64,000 nucleotides of DNA from positions 749,001-813,000 of the forward strand of contig LSRY02000020.1 in assembly GCA_001643675.2 (NCBI GenBank). Direction: 5' to 3'. The translations under genes were made by a program, and so were the position numbers. The notes below the pieces were generated by a model, which did not search any database, had not been told where the DNA came from, and saw only the letters and a list, made by a program, of their open reading frames with translations. Numbering within the stretch: the stretch's first letter is position 1; every line of letters starts with the position of its first letter. The DNA is from Monocercomonoides exilis. Taxonomy: Eukaryota > Preaxostyla > Oxymonadida > Polymastigidae. Below are positions 1 through 13,400 of this stretch, in pieces.

Positions 1-400
1 TACAGTTTGTGCAAAAAATACCGGACATCGCAAAAAATACCGGACAAGATCGATATCTCAATAACAGCAAGAAGAAAAATTCTGATAATTTTCCTCAATA
101 TACATCTCGTCTACACAAACTCATGTGCCATACCAGACTTATAAAATCGCCTCATTCGTACTCAGAGAAAATTATTTTTAATATTTCGGAGAAATAGGAT
201 TTCAAGTTTCTCCGAAATATTAAAAATAATTTTCTCTGAGTACGAATGAGGCGATTTTATAAGTCTGGTATGGCACATGAGTTTGTGTAGACGAGATGTA
301 TATTGAGGAAAATTATCAGAATTTTTCTTCTTGCTGTTATTGAGATATCGATCTTGTCCGGTATTTTTTGCGATGTCCGGTATTTTTTGCACAAACTGTA
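1..400. repeat. Perfect inverted repeat, 194-bp arms, 12-nt spacer
   Basis: Bases 1-194 are the exact reverse complement of 207-400, separated by 195-206 (TAGGATTTCAAG). Base 1 pairs with base 400, so the left arm may continue beyond the window. Each arm carries a 17-bp motif twice with a 19-nt offset (11-27 and 30-46; mirrored near 355-390) containing TACCGGACA. Short reading frames inside the arms mirror each other and are not considered genes. It could be a fold-back element, a hairpin-RNA source, or an assembly fold-back if base 1 is a contig end. Confidence 0.95.
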
Positions 401-1388
401 TTTCAAAAAATAAAATAAAACAAATGAAAACGAAAGCATCCAAAAACTTTAAAAACCACTTCGGAAAAGATTTATTGATGGCATATGAAATAACAGTTTT
501 TTTACACTTTGTCATTAACCGTCACTGACGATCAATGACAAAATGTGACAAAAGTTATTTTAATTGACATTTCCAGTCAAAAAAAATATTTGTGGGGAGC
601 CTAATTGTCAAAATTGAATATCAGATATTTTGAAAGAATCATTTATTGTTTAATGTTGATTCATCGACAATAAAATGCAAAATTTTTGCTATTCTGAAAT
701 ATACCGAGATTCATTCCAAACTTTTTTAGCAATCATATCGATTTCAATCAACCGGTAAGATGAATCAAATTACAGAAAATTTCAAAAATTGAGAAAAAAG
801 TAAGAAAATATCGAATGGAACAAAATTCTAAAAGAAAAATATTTTGTCATATATTTTTGCCTTTTCAAAAACCGAGGAAACGATAAAATAATTCAATTTT
901 AAACAAATCTTCAAAATATTCTCAGTCATTTTGTCATTGTTTCAATTTTCTTTTTTCATGTCACAGAGGTTCAAAAATTATGGAAGAAACTTTTTTTTTT
1001 TTTTTTATTTTTATACCCATATAAAACGAAAATTTTTGTTTTTGGTATTTTTTCCACACAATCCTTTCAAAATATTTTCGAAACTTTTAAATATTTCTCT
1101 TTTTTATTTTTCTCTTTTTTAACGAAAATGTCCAAATTTTTATCTTTCTTTGCAGAAAAAGTTTGGAATAAATCATTAATTTTTTCATAAATGAAAGAAT
1201 TCTTTCTCGTATTTGAAAAAAAAATTAAATAACATTTTTTCTACTCAAAAATTTCTCTTGAAACTATAAAAAAAAGTAATTTCGCTTAATGAAATCCAAA
1301 AACAATTTTTTCCAAACTCAAAAATAAAGAAAAAAATAAAAAATAAACCCAAAAAATTTTATAGATAAACCGAAAAAGGATAGAATAC
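401..1388. other. AT-rich intergenic DNA, no gene seen
   Basis: This stretch is dominated by A/T homopolymers and has no open frame with protein-like composition. It lies between the edge palindrome and the 3' side of the threonyl-tRNA synthetase gene. No RNA gene or repeat was recognised. Confidence 0.6.
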
Positions 1389-1417
1389 TCATGATTTTGA
1401 CCAACACAAAATCATGA
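1389..1417. other. Short perfect hairpin past the ThrRS stop
   Basis: TCATGATTTTG (1389-1399) is followed by a 7-nt loop and its exact reverse complement (1407-1417). It lies about 30 nt beyond the stop codon of the minus-strand ThrRS gene, so it would sit in that mRNA's 3' UTR. A role in 3'-end formation or stability is only a guess. Confidence 0.5.
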
Positions 1418-1447
1418 TCTGAAACAATGACTATTACTTGCAATCTT

Positions 1448-3788
1448 TTACTGGTACAATTCCTTCATTCTTTTCCATTCAGCAATGAGCTCATCCAATT
1501 TCTTAACTACTGGCTTCTCTTTCTCTGGGGGATCTCTCGTTCTCACGGCAACCGTGCCATCTTCCATTTCCATATTTCCAACAACAAGAATGTAGTTGAA
1601 CTGCTGCATTTGTGCGTTTCTCACTTTTGCTCCCAATTTGTCAGTGGATGTGTCCTTTTCGACTGTAAATCCATGAATGTGTCTGAGGGTGTCATAGACT
1701 TTATCAGCATACTCCTCCTGTTGTGGTCCAATGTTGATCACAATAGCCTGGCGTGGAGACAACCAGAACGGCCACTTCTTGTTGAAATGCTCTGTGATGA
1801 TGGCAATGAATCGCTCAAATGAACCCAAAATGGCTCTGTGGATCATCACTGGGCGGCCGTAGAAGTTTTCGTCGTATGGCTGCTCCACAAAGTTGTCGCC
1901 TTGTTCAGATGGACCGCTTGGAGTGGCTGATGATGCTGATGCTGACGGTGTTGTTGAAGACGAGGCTGGCTCTTCGTGCGGAGCAGAAGATTCTGCTGGA
2001 GCTTTGATTGCTTCTTTATCCTCCTCTTTCTTTTCTTCCTTCGATTCTGATGAAGACGAAAGAGATGCTGCTGCTTTCTTTTGGTAGAGCAAATTGAATC
2101 TCCGAGGTAGTTGGAAGTCCAGCTGTATAGTTGCGCACTGAATCTTGCGGGCGAGCGAGTCGTGCAAATACACGTCAATCTTTGGTCCATAAAATGCACC
2201 GCCTCCAACATCAACTTCAAATGGAACACCACTTTCTTTCAAAATGCGCTCCAATTCCTGTTTTAAGCGAGATAAAATAAAATAAAATAAAATAAAATTA
2301 AAAATAAGTTCTAATACATAGAAATAAAATTCAAACCGCTTCAGCCTGGTTCCACTGTTCAAGATCTCCAATGTATTTCTTAGGACGAGTTGAGAGGCAA
2401 AGGGAATGCTTCAGTCCAAAGATGGTGTATGTCTCTGCCATCATACGCAAGCATCCTTTCAGTTCATCTCCAACCTATGACATTCATAGTATTTTGAATT
2501 AAAAAAATGATTAGGATACAATGATAAAGAAAATATTAGGATTTGTCTTTGACATTAAAATAAAAACAAGCATACGTCTTCAGGCTTGCAGAAAATGTGA
2601 GCATCGTCCTGAGTGAATCTCCTAACACGAGTAAGTCCATGGAGGGTTCCGCTCAGTTCATTTCTGTGGCAGCATCCAAATTCTGCCATTCGCATTGGCA
2701 GATCTCTGTAGGATCTTGAAGCGTGCTTGTAAATAAGGCAATGTCCTGGGCAATTCATGGGTTTTATTCCAAGTGTACGCTTCTCGCTTTCCAGCACAAA
2801 GATGTTTTCCTTGTACTTTGTCCAATGGCCGGAGGTCTCCCACATCGCTTTGTCAAACATTTGAGGAGTCATAACTTCAATGTATCTGAATTCTCTCTGT
2901 TTCCTTCTCATGAGCTCTTGAAGAGTTGTGTATATGTGTGTCCCATTGGGAAGGAAAAATCCAGACCCTGGTGAAAGTTCGTGGAAGAAATATAAATCTT
3001 GTTCCTATAAATGATTATGGATGATTTTAGGTGTTTAACATTTCATAATGATTTAAATGAGCAGAACAACACACTCTTCCAATTTTAGTATGTTCCCTAT
3101 CTGCAGCCGTCTGAAGTTTCTTCCAATCCTCAAACTGATCGTTTGTTTCGAAGCACACACCATAAATACGCTGAACTTGTTCTTCTTCTTTTTCAAAAGT
3201 TGGGAAAGTTGCGCTTGTAACCTTCACAAGTTTGAAGAACTGGCATTTCCCTGTATTTTCAACATGGGGTCCACGGCACAGATCCTCAAACTTACCGCAT
3301 TTGTAAGTCGTTCCATTTTCGCTTTTTTCTTTGATTCCATTAAGAAGATATTGCTTAAATGGATTTCTTTTAAAAATGTCTTTCAATTTGTCGATAGAAT
3401 ATTCCTTTCTTTCAAATGGATACACTTTTTCAACAATTTCTTGCATTTTTGTTTCGAGTTGTGCCAATTGCTCATTTCCGATTGTTACTGGTCTGGAGAG
3501 AAAGAAAACAAAATATGATCATAATGAAAGTTTCAAATTATTCAAGCCTGTTCTTTTTATCAAGTATTTCTCCTTCATAAAAGAACTGGTTGCCCTTTAA
3601 AGCGGGTCCTAAAGGTACAGTTCATAAATAATAAAATACTCAGAAAAAACAATACCATATGCCAAATGAGTGTTTGGGAAGAGGTCGCAAATTGCATAAC
3701 CCAAAACATGAGCGCAGCTATGACACAAGCGCATGCTTGAATCTTCTCCATCACAATCAGTTTCAAAAGATTCATGAGGTTCTGTCAT
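1448..3788 (-). CDS. TARS1: Threonyl-tRNA synthetase, six exons
   Basis: This enzyme charges tRNA-Thr with threonine in the cytosol. Exons run 3788-3656, 3608-3548, 3492-3075, 3004-2576, 2474-2337 and 2257-1448, giving 662 residues with consistent phases. The N-terminal editing domain shows HSCAHVLG and CRGPHV. The class II core has RDLPMRMAEFG, the zinc ligands in NCPGHC and PVMIHRAILG, QLDFQLPRRFNL, and the anticodon-domain RNAQMQQFNYILVVG. The ATG at 3788 has an in-frame TAA just upstream and begins right before the editing domain, so no TGS domain is encoded in this model; an undetected 5' exon is possible. Intron 2 (3493-3547) appears to use a GC donor. A Ser/Glu/Lys-rich insertion of about 65 residues follows FNLLYQKK in the catalytic core. 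Family assignment is certain; the first exon is less so. Confidence 0.95.
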
Positions 3789-4425
3789 TTAAAAGCTTCG
3801 CTTTTTGATCTACTCCATCATATGCTTTTAAACATTGAAATTTTGGATAATGTTGTTAAAGTTTATTATGGTACATTCGTTTTTTTTGATAATTATTTTT
3901 TTTTTTTTCGACTTTTAAAATTTCAAATCGTGTGATTGGAAGAATATTTTTTGACACGAATTATAAAACAATAACTTTTAACTTTTTTCAAAAAGAGAAC
4001 GTCCTTCATCAATCAGTTTTGCAATAGATTGCAAAAGCAGCGAGGAGGCAAACATTTTTAGAGAACAATTTGAATAACTTGAAAGAATGAGTGACCATCA
4101 ATTAAAACAAATTTCATTTTTGACATAATTTTAAAAATTGTGAAATGAAAGATAATAAAGCATTTGCGAGTATGTCAAAAGAAAATAGCAACATAAATAA
4201 ACTGATACAGAATTTTATAAAAGGAAGACTGATTGACATAAAAAAATATAATAAATTTATTAACATAGTTAAAAAAAAGTATAAAACTAATTTGAATAAT
4301 AAAGAGAAAGAAATAGAGGCATTCTTACTATTTCCCCGATTTACCGTCAAAGTTCCTAAATTCTTCATTCTCAGGTCAGTTGCGAAACAAACTTTCAGAG
4401 CAAGATTTGTAAGCTAAGTGGATCA
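3789..4425. other. Intergenic, with one doubtful small frame
   Basis: This is AT-rich DNA between the ThrRS start and the end of the TMEM185-like gene. A plus-strand frame 4145-4417 opens with ATG and encodes 90 Lys/Asn-rich residues, ending 8 nt before the stop of the facing gene. It has no recognisable motif. It is long for sequence this AT-rich, but I do not call it a gene. Confidence 0.4.
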
Positions 4426-7400
4426 TCATATCTCCTTTGAGAATTGCCTCAAATGCAATTTACTTTTATCCGATGCTCTTTCTGAAGAAGAGAGGCAACC
4501 AGAAGCAGTGCAAGCTTCTCCTTCCACAGGCACATCCTCTTCTTTTCTGGTACTTATTCGAAGAGAGTCAAAAAGCTGAGATGTTGTTTGTGTGCCGGAA
4601 TCAACACATTCAGCATGATGATGTTCATGATGATGATGGTGATGTTCATAATATTGATGATGATGCTGATGAGTTGAACTGTATTCTTTTTCATTCGCAT
4701 TCTTCTCATTCTCGTTTTCTGTGCTTAATTTTCTATGGGATTGAACTTTATCACTTTGCATAGCCGAAGAATCCATCGAAGCTGAAGTGATTTGCTCTGG
4801 GGGCAATGTCATTGAAGTTGATGAAGAAGTCTGAGTTTCTTTATGATCATCTTCATACGTGTCTTTCACATTTATTTTTTCTGTGTCATTTGTTGATTGA
4901 TTCCTTTCCTTTTCTTCACCACAGCCATCAAATACAACAATACCATCTTTCTCCAACTCGCTCTTTTCAACAGGCTGAGTGTGCAGAACCTTCACAGGAA
5001 CAGAAGACTTGTCATCACTCGAAGCATTTGTATGAGAGTTGCCAGGAATAGCAAGAGAAATTGCTTGAGATGCATTTAATTCGGGATTTCCCTCTTTCTC
5101 TTTCTCTTTCTCTTTCTCTTTATTATTTTCCTTCTTTCTCCTTCCAAACTGCATAGCCATCGATAGCTTGCGCACAGCCACATCAATCCACTCCCTCCTC
5201 TTCTTCTCAAATGTGATCAGCGCTCCTCCCGTTGTCTCAAACGGCAGCATCAGCGGCACAATCGCAATGACACACCCAACCACGATGCCCTGCCTGTATG
5301 AGAAGAACGTCTCATCCAATGCCAGGCAGATGCAGAAGTTGAACAGAATAGCACATGGAAGCCCAATGTGAACAAGTCCAAGCGAAGTTGTGACTTTTGG
5401 GATGTTTACTGTGGATGAGCTGACAACAGAAGAAGATGATGCGGAGAAAGAGCAGGAAGATATAGAGGCATAAGAGAGATCAGATGGAGCTGATGCATTT
5501 GATGTGTCGAGAGAAGAGGAATCCTGTGAAATGGAAGACAGAAGAGCATCAATGTTCTTGCCAGAAGAAGAACAAGAAGTAGTAGAAGAAGAAGAAGTAT
5601 TATAAGAAGATATCGAGATATTCTGAGATGTTCCAATCGATGCAGAAGGAGGTGATTTCCGAGAGTGTGCCACAAGAAGAGTGTTTTTGGCAAAGCGGTT
5701 CATGAAAAACACGCCAATTGCATACATCAGCCAGAGGGGGCTGAAGAGCTTCACCCAACTGCAGTGCTGGATGTAGTTCTTCAGCTTGCTCTGGAAGGAA
5801 GAGAACCATGTGTCTGAATGAAGAAGCAAGAGAGAAGAAGAAAAAGATGAAATGGAAGAAGAAGAAGAAGAAGAAATTGAAGAGGAGAAAGAAGAGTTTG
5901 TGGAGTGAATAAGAAGCTGAAATGGATCATCCTGCGAAGGAACAGAGATGCGGATGAGGACGAGAAAGATCTGAAGGACAATCAGAAGCAGCTCAAAAGT
6001 GAAGAGGGCGATAGATGTGGAGGAAGGCTCCATGCGGAAGGAAGATATTGTCGAGCTCAGCTTTTCGGCCAGCGGGCTGAGCAGAGGTGATTGTGCAATG
6101 AAAGAAGGAAGAGGAGTCTGAGAGAGTTGAAGTGGCAAGTGAGAATGGGGATGAGAAGAAGAAGAAGAAGAAGATGATGATGATGAAGAGGAGGAAGAAG
6201 AGGAAGAAGAAGAGGAAGGTGATGCTAACAGATTCTTTCGAAAAGCAGAAGGAAAAGATTTGCTTCGTGTGTGTGAAGTCATGCTGCTTGAAAGAGTTGA
6301 GGTTGATGATTTTGCTGTATCAATCTGAGGTTTCTGTTGCGTCTGTTGCTTTAATATAAACTGTGCATCATTTTTCGTATCAGAATTAGTTTCATCAGAC
6401 AACTCTTCTTTTTGCAAATAGTTTTTAACGTCTGGCTTTTTGTTGTTAATTGCATCTTCCATTTCTTTTATGATTTTTTCCTCCACCATCTCTTCTTCTT
6501 CCTCTTCCTCCTCTTCCTCCTCCTCTTCTTCTTCATCTGAGCTGCTCGTCCAGTTCGACAGGGCATACCCCATTTCTCTGCTATCGTCGCTGTATCGCAA
6601 GCCCATTTCCTCATTCTGTTCCTCCAGCGCCTGTGAAAGCAGCGAGCGCCCCTTTTCTGCTTTCTTTAGTAGTGTGAAGGAGAAGTTTGGAGGAGGAACA
6701 TATTCACCTGATTGTCCTCTGCGCATCAAAGGATTGTCTGAATTAAGTCTGTTTTTATTGTTATTGTTATTGTTAATGGTATGGCGGAGTGTGTGATGCG
6801 ATGTTCTATTGTGCAAATGCTGATTGCTATGCTTGTTCTTGTTCTCACTCAACAATGAAGAAGAAGAAGAAGAAGAAGAATTAGAAGAGCTCAAATACGT
6901 CGACAAGCGAGACGAGGAAGAGTCTGTGCCTTCTTTCTCTTCTTTCTCTTCTTCCTCGTTTCTGTCGTCTGACAGCTCATCCGCATCGTCAAAAGGAACA
7001 CTCGAAACACTCGGCGGTGCCAAGAAAAGCGGCAAAAGCGAGCGAAATATGAAGAAAATCGATGCCAGCTCAAACAGCAGCGGGACGGTCTGGATGAAGC
7101 AAGGCAGGCTGACGCCGAAGAGATCGTAAAAGTTGTGCGGCAGATTGACCACTGCCGCGCCGGCAAGAATGCCTGCCTGTGCTGCCTCCACATCAACATC
7201 ATTCACAAAGTCACCATAGCCACAGAGCCGCGCATACCACACAAAGAGAAACAAAGTGAAGAAGGGGTTGCCAAACAGGAAGGAGAAAGCGACCGTTTCG
7301 TTTGAGAGGAGCGAAGGGAAGATTTCAGCAGAGGAGCCGATGACAGCAGATACAGACAGAAAGCCCATCAGAATGACAAACAGGAACGAGTTTATCCACA

Positions 7401-10400
7401 TCGGCAGGAAGACGAAAAGAGAGGAGGTTTTGAGAGAGGAGAACAGAGCGACAAAAGGATGTGCTAAGAACTGGGCGACAGATTTCACTGGAGATGGGAC
7501 ATGAGACCCAAACACGGTTAGAAGATGAGGTATTTTGGCAACGAATGGAATCCGCTGAAGGATGAAGCTGTTCAAAAAGCGAAGCAAATGAATCAGAGGA
7601 GCAAAAACGAAGCGGAGAATCCTTGTGAATGTAGAAACATTGCTAACTCTTCCAACAAGTGACTTATCGACTCCATCGACTCCATCAGCACTCAAACTGT
7701 CTCCCTTTGTCAGTTCTGTCTCAGAAAGCAAGGTGTGCAGAATGAGGAAGATTAGCGAAAGCGAAAGAAGCAGCCGCGATGCATTGGACACAAACGACAG
7801 AAAACTTGCTTTTGTTGGCGAAGAACCCAAGCCGAAGAAGCGAACAAGTCCTCCGATTTCTTCACTAGCGTCTCCTTCGTCTTCTTCTGCCACTTCTTCT
7901 TCCTCAGTGGCTGAGGAGCACAACGGGGAGTAAGGCGAGTAAGGTGCATAGGACTGCTGAAGCGGCGAAGCAGAAGGAGAAGTGAAGAACTTTGACGAGC
8001 TCAGAAGAGAATCGGCACTGCCGTATTTGTCTCCAGAGGCTGGGGAATACGGCGTTTCCGCACCAGAAAGAGAGCCCGAGAAGGAATTAGAGAATGAGCC
8101 AGAGAAAGAGCCAGGGGTGGCGTAAGGCGAGGTGAATGAAGGGCTCTGAGAGTAGTTTGAGTAAGGCGTGCACCGGCTCATCCCGACAAGGCTTTCGCTG
8201 TCGCCACAGTCGCCGTCTGCGATGAATTCGAGTGGAGAAGGCTCAGAGAAGGGGAGGAAGGACTGGAAGAACTTGGATATTCGAGCAGAAACGCTCTTTT
8301 TGGATGAGGTTGACGGATCGATGGGGGAAAGGTGCGAGGAAGAAGAAGAAGAAGAAGATGATGATGATGAATACACTTTCGAAGCAGAAATTGATCTGTC
8401 AGAAGAAAAAGTGGAGTTTGAAGACGAATCCGAAGACGCCGACAAATCTCTCCTTTTCATCGCATCTTCTCCATCCTCACAAAATACATCATCATCATCG
8501 TCATTCTCCTCATTCTCCTCATTCTCTTCCTCGTTTTCCTCTCTCTTCTGCTTCTCCTTCCCAAACGCCAAGTTCATTATCGAGTCCCAAATAGAAGAGA
8601 GCTGAATGGGCACCTGCTCCTGCAGCTGCTGTGCCCAGTTGCTGCCTGTCTCGCTGGCGGTGGAGAAAAGGCCATAGATCGCAGCAATGGACGAGTCATC
8701 TTCCACTATAGAGCCGGTTGACGTGGGGAGAAAAGAGGAAGAGGAGGAAGAAGAAATTCCTGAGAAAGCAGAGGAAAAGGAGGAAGAAGAAGAGGAGGAA
8801 GAAGCAGAAGAAGAACCAGATGAAGAAGACGCTGTTGTTGATGAGACAGCGATGTCATTTGATGCCAAGCCAACGTCGAGCCCTGAAAAGGAAGTGACTG
8901 GGGAAAGAAACTCCATCAGCAGTCTGAAGCTATTCATGAGGAAGTGGGCGAAACGAGAGAGGAGGGAAAAGAGGAAAAACAGGAAGGACAAAAGAGAATG
9001 GGCATATCTGAAGAATGTTTGAGATGCTGTGGAGGAGGACTTGTCGGTTGGATGCTGCAATGTGGATGATGTTGAAGAAGAGGAAGAGGAAGAGGAAGAG
9101 GAAGAAGAAGAAGCAGGAAGAGGAGGAGGAGAAGAAGATGAGGATGAATTAGATTGAACATTTGGTTGTGGTTCATTCAAAATCGAAGCAGATTTACCAT
9201 TTAAAGAAGATAAAGATGAGTCAGATGGAATACCGATTGAATCTGTATCTTTCATTGAAGTTGCTACTGCCTGCTTTGTTTCAGTTGAATCATGAGAAGG
9301 ACTATCAGACAGGGATACCTTCATTTCTTGTGATTGATTGAGATTGGATATTTCAGATAAGCTTAATTCAATGTTGTCTTTGGGCTTTTCATCCTCTTCA
9401 GAATGAGAACAAGACGCGTCTTCAATTGGCTTATCACAATTGATAACTTCAGTTGTCAAATCCTTTTTTCCCTGTATTTCTTTCTCATCGCATTCAATTT
9501 CTTTATTTTCTCCTTCTTTCTCCAAATCACACATCAACTGTTGCTCATCCGCCCCAGAAGATCCAACTTGTCCCTTCTTTCCATCATCCTTCTCATCCTT
9601 CTCCTCATTCTCCTCCTTCTCTTCCCCTTTCTTCGCGCTATCAACTGGCACATTCATCTTGATGACTTGATGCTTCCATTGTAGATAATCATGCATCAAA
9701 ACAGTTGTGGCTGTGGAGCTGACATTCAACATAGACGGCGTCTGAGGGCGGTTCTCTGACAGAGTGAAAGGAGTGAGGGAACGAAAAGAAGAGGACGTGG
9801 ACAAAGCAGAAGGAGAAGAACAAGAAGGGCTGGAAGAACAAGAAGAGTGGGAGGAGCAGGAAGAAGCGGATGATGAAGGAGGAGGTGTTAAAGGTGGATA
9901 TGTATCATTGAAGTCACATGTTCCGATAAGGTTTTGATAAGAAGTTTCTCTTGAAGCTGACACAAAAGGCAGCATAACATGAGAGAACTGGGAGTGTTCA
10001 ATGGGAACTTTCAAATAAGGAATAGGGGGATTGTCATCGACAAGCTGGACGATGCCGTCAGAATGAGAGACGGAATGAGCTAAAGAAACGTATAGAACAT
10101 AAAAATCAATATATAAAAAAACATGAATGAGAAAGAAAGAGAAAGAGAAAGAAAGAAAGAGAAAGTTAGCAAAGGAAAGATGCAAATAAAAACATATTTG
10201 TTTAACAGACAAATTGTTATCAATATGCACATATCAAAAATTCTATAAAAACATACCAAAACAGAAATACAAAGGCAATTTGCTTTCTTGTATGATTTTT
10301 CTGTCTGCATCTTCCATTTTCCCGAGAGATCTATGAAAAGAAGGGAGAAGAGGCGCAAGAATGGGCTTTGTTGACTTAGCTGCCATGTCATCAGAAAGAA

Positions 10401-13400
10401 GAAGAGAAGGAAGAGATAATGAGACAGACAAGCTTTGCTGCTGGTTTATAGAAGAAGACTTGACAGATGGGGAAGGCAGAGGAAGAAGAGGAGAACGCAC
10501 TGAGAAAGAAGATATAAAGGATGAACAAGGAAGGACAAAGGAATTCCAAGAGGAGGAGGAATAAGAAGAAGTTGATGATGACGAAAAAGATGAAGACGAA
10601 GAGGAAAGAGAAGAAGAAGAAGATGAAGATGATTTCTGTTCATTTAACATATTTGCAGCAAACGCCAAGTTTTTGATGTCCCTTTGCAGATCTTCATTTG
10701 AGAAGATCCAGCCTTCCATGTCACTCAATAGAGATCCTTCAAACATGCTGTCAAATGAATGCAGAAGATATTTGGTGCCTCTGTTACAAATATCAAGTTC
10801 TTCTTCCTCTTCTTTTTCTTCTTCTGCATTTCTCTTTCTCTTCTTATCTTCTCTCTCTTCGCCTTCATTTCTCTCTCCACTCTCCACCAATGTGTCAGGC
10901 GTTATCTCTTTTACCGTGAAGTCTAATGTTCGCGCAGGCGAACCTTTTGCAGAAGAAGAAGAAGAAGAAACCAAATCTGAACCATCCAATGGAAGCCCAG
11001 TATTTCCTGCTGAAAGCAGCTTTCCAAGCGATTCCATTGGCTCAGCCTGTCTCGCTGGCTCATTCGAAAGAGAAGGAGTGCCAATTGTCTGGAAAGTGTA
11101 TGCACAGGACTCCGCTTCTGCTTCAAAGCCCGTGGGGATGATGATCAAGGGAGCATAGCTGCTTCCTGAGAACGAAACACACAGTGAATTCACATTGGTC
11201 GAAGCACTCGAAACTCCACATTCAGAAGCGAAGAAAGTGCTGTCGAGATGAATTGTGGGTGTAGGTTCTCTGGGAAGCGGAAGGGCGTGTTCTTCGAATG
11301 TCAGATTCGACGGATGGCAAATGACTGAAGCTGAGGCTGATTTGGGCACAGTTGTAGTGACAGTTGCAGCCATTGAGATAGACAAGGAGGAAGTCGATGA
11401 GTTTGTAGAGAAAGTGCTTGGCGTCAGGGCACATACAGGGAAAGTGGCAGATGTGGTTGTAGGAGAAGAGGCTAGTGAAGAATGTGTCGATGCCAATGTG
11501 GATGAAGAAGACACTGGTTTCATTTCATTCGCACTCGATTTTTCAGTTGAAGAGGTTGTGCTTTTCTCAACATTCTGTTCAGACTCAGACAAATCAGATT
11601 GCTGAGAATAAACCGGATAGCTCTGGTCGCTCAGCTGCTCTGCTTTCAGAGTGGACTCCGCACACAATGAATCAAGCGATGCTATCGGCACGTGGGGATT
11701 GCTGGGAACTTTGATGCTTTTGCACTGATCAGAGTCATTTTCAGTAAAATCTTTGATTTGGTCTCTATTATTGACATCGTTTTCTTCTCTTTCTCCTTCT
11801 CCCTTTCTTTCATCTCCTTCTTCTCCTTCTCCTTCTCCTTTTTTCTGTTCTTGTTCTTGCTGTTCTTGCAGCTGCTCCTGTTGAATGCGACTATTCACAT
11901 GGCTCTTTGCACTTGAGCGTGCCAAGATGTGTTCCGTCTGCGACAGATAAAGCGGAAGCCCCGCAGCAAACGGCAGGAAAGGGTCAGGAACAGATGAAGA
12001 GCGGACGAGATCGCAGACAGGGCTGAACGATGAACGACCTGAAGCCAAACAAGTGCAGTGTGTCTGGGATGGATTGGTGGAAGTGAAATTTGAATGAGGT
12101 GGGGACTGATATGAACAAGGAGAGGAGGAAGAGGAAGGAGAACAAGAGGAAGAGGAAGGAGAAGAAGATGAAGAGAGGGCTTGGGAAGGAGGGAGAAATG
12201 TTGAGCATGTTGATGTGAAGAGAGGAGAGTAGGAAGGAGTCTTTGAGCATGAAGCAGGTGTGGAACAAGAATTGAGGCTTAGGTGAGAAAATACATATGA
12301 AAAAGCGCTGGATTCAAAAGAATTGGAAGAAGTCTTGTGATGAGTTGACAAAGGATGAAGAGAATAAATAGGATACATATCTAAAGAGACACCTGCTTTT
12401 GTTTGAATGACTGGTTGGATATTATTCCCAACAACACTTCCAGTTTTCATTTGTCCGAAATATGGAGAAATGGCAGCAAAAGCAGCAGCAGAAGAAGGAC
12501 TTGAATAGATTGGGCATAAATCCACCTCAGCAGAAGATCTGAAGAAATGGTTGAGCTTTTCGCTTTCATCTTCCATTCCTAATTCAGGTGAAGACATACT
12601 AACAAAAAACGGATCCAAAAGCACAGATTCCCTTTGACACGAGTTGGAAACAGAAGAGTTTGAAGAAGACGATCCGAACAAATAGAGAGAATGAAAAAGT
12701 GATACAAAATCTTCATTTTGCTTAACTTTAAGTTGTCTCATAGAAGTTTCCTCTTTTATTGTTTCATTGTTTGTATTAGAAGATGCTATTGAAGACAGAG
12801 AAGCAGCCTGAGTGCCTTCTGGAATGGTCAACAAGGAGTGTCCTTGATGATGCAACAGCTCTTGTGACATCACTGCAGTTGCATGTTTTCTAATCACTTG
12901 CTGTTCAGAAGGTACAGAATATACAGAATGACTGCTCTTTGAATGGCGGAATGCAGAAAAAGAGTTTCTTCGAGTGAGACTTCGTGAAGATTTGTGCTTT
13001 TGAATGTCAAATGGCACAACCTCCTTCTCTAATGTATGTGAATATGACGAAGAAACAGAAGGGAAAAGACGGGTGTGCATTGGCGATGACGAGGCGTCCA
13101 CATACTTTCTGCGATGGTTCTTTCTTCTGTTTGACTCAACTTTTCTCCTTCTCTTTCTGTTCTGCTCATCGGTTTGTGGAGTAATATGATAGTTCGAGCC
13201 ATCTGTGCCTAATTCCCGTGCATTGCAATCAGCAGAGTTACACTCACGTTTTTCATTTTGTTGTGCTGATCTATTGTGAAGATGATGATGCTGGCAGCTT
13301 TGCTGAGTTCGCTTTTGTTCGTCGATTTCGACACCAATTGCAGAATTCCCTGTTCTGGCATCAAAAGCATTTCCTCTTCGCTTCAAAACCAAATTATCAT

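Noticed and set aside
162-515. 117-codon minus-strand frame over the edge palindrome
   Set aside because: Most of it lies in the inverted repeat, and the frame is repeated on the other strand in the other arm.
4145-4417. 90-codon plus-strand frame
   Set aside because: It is longer than expected for this AT-rich DNA but has no motif, ends 8 nt from a facing gene and has only Lys/Asn-rich composition; recorded as doubtful.
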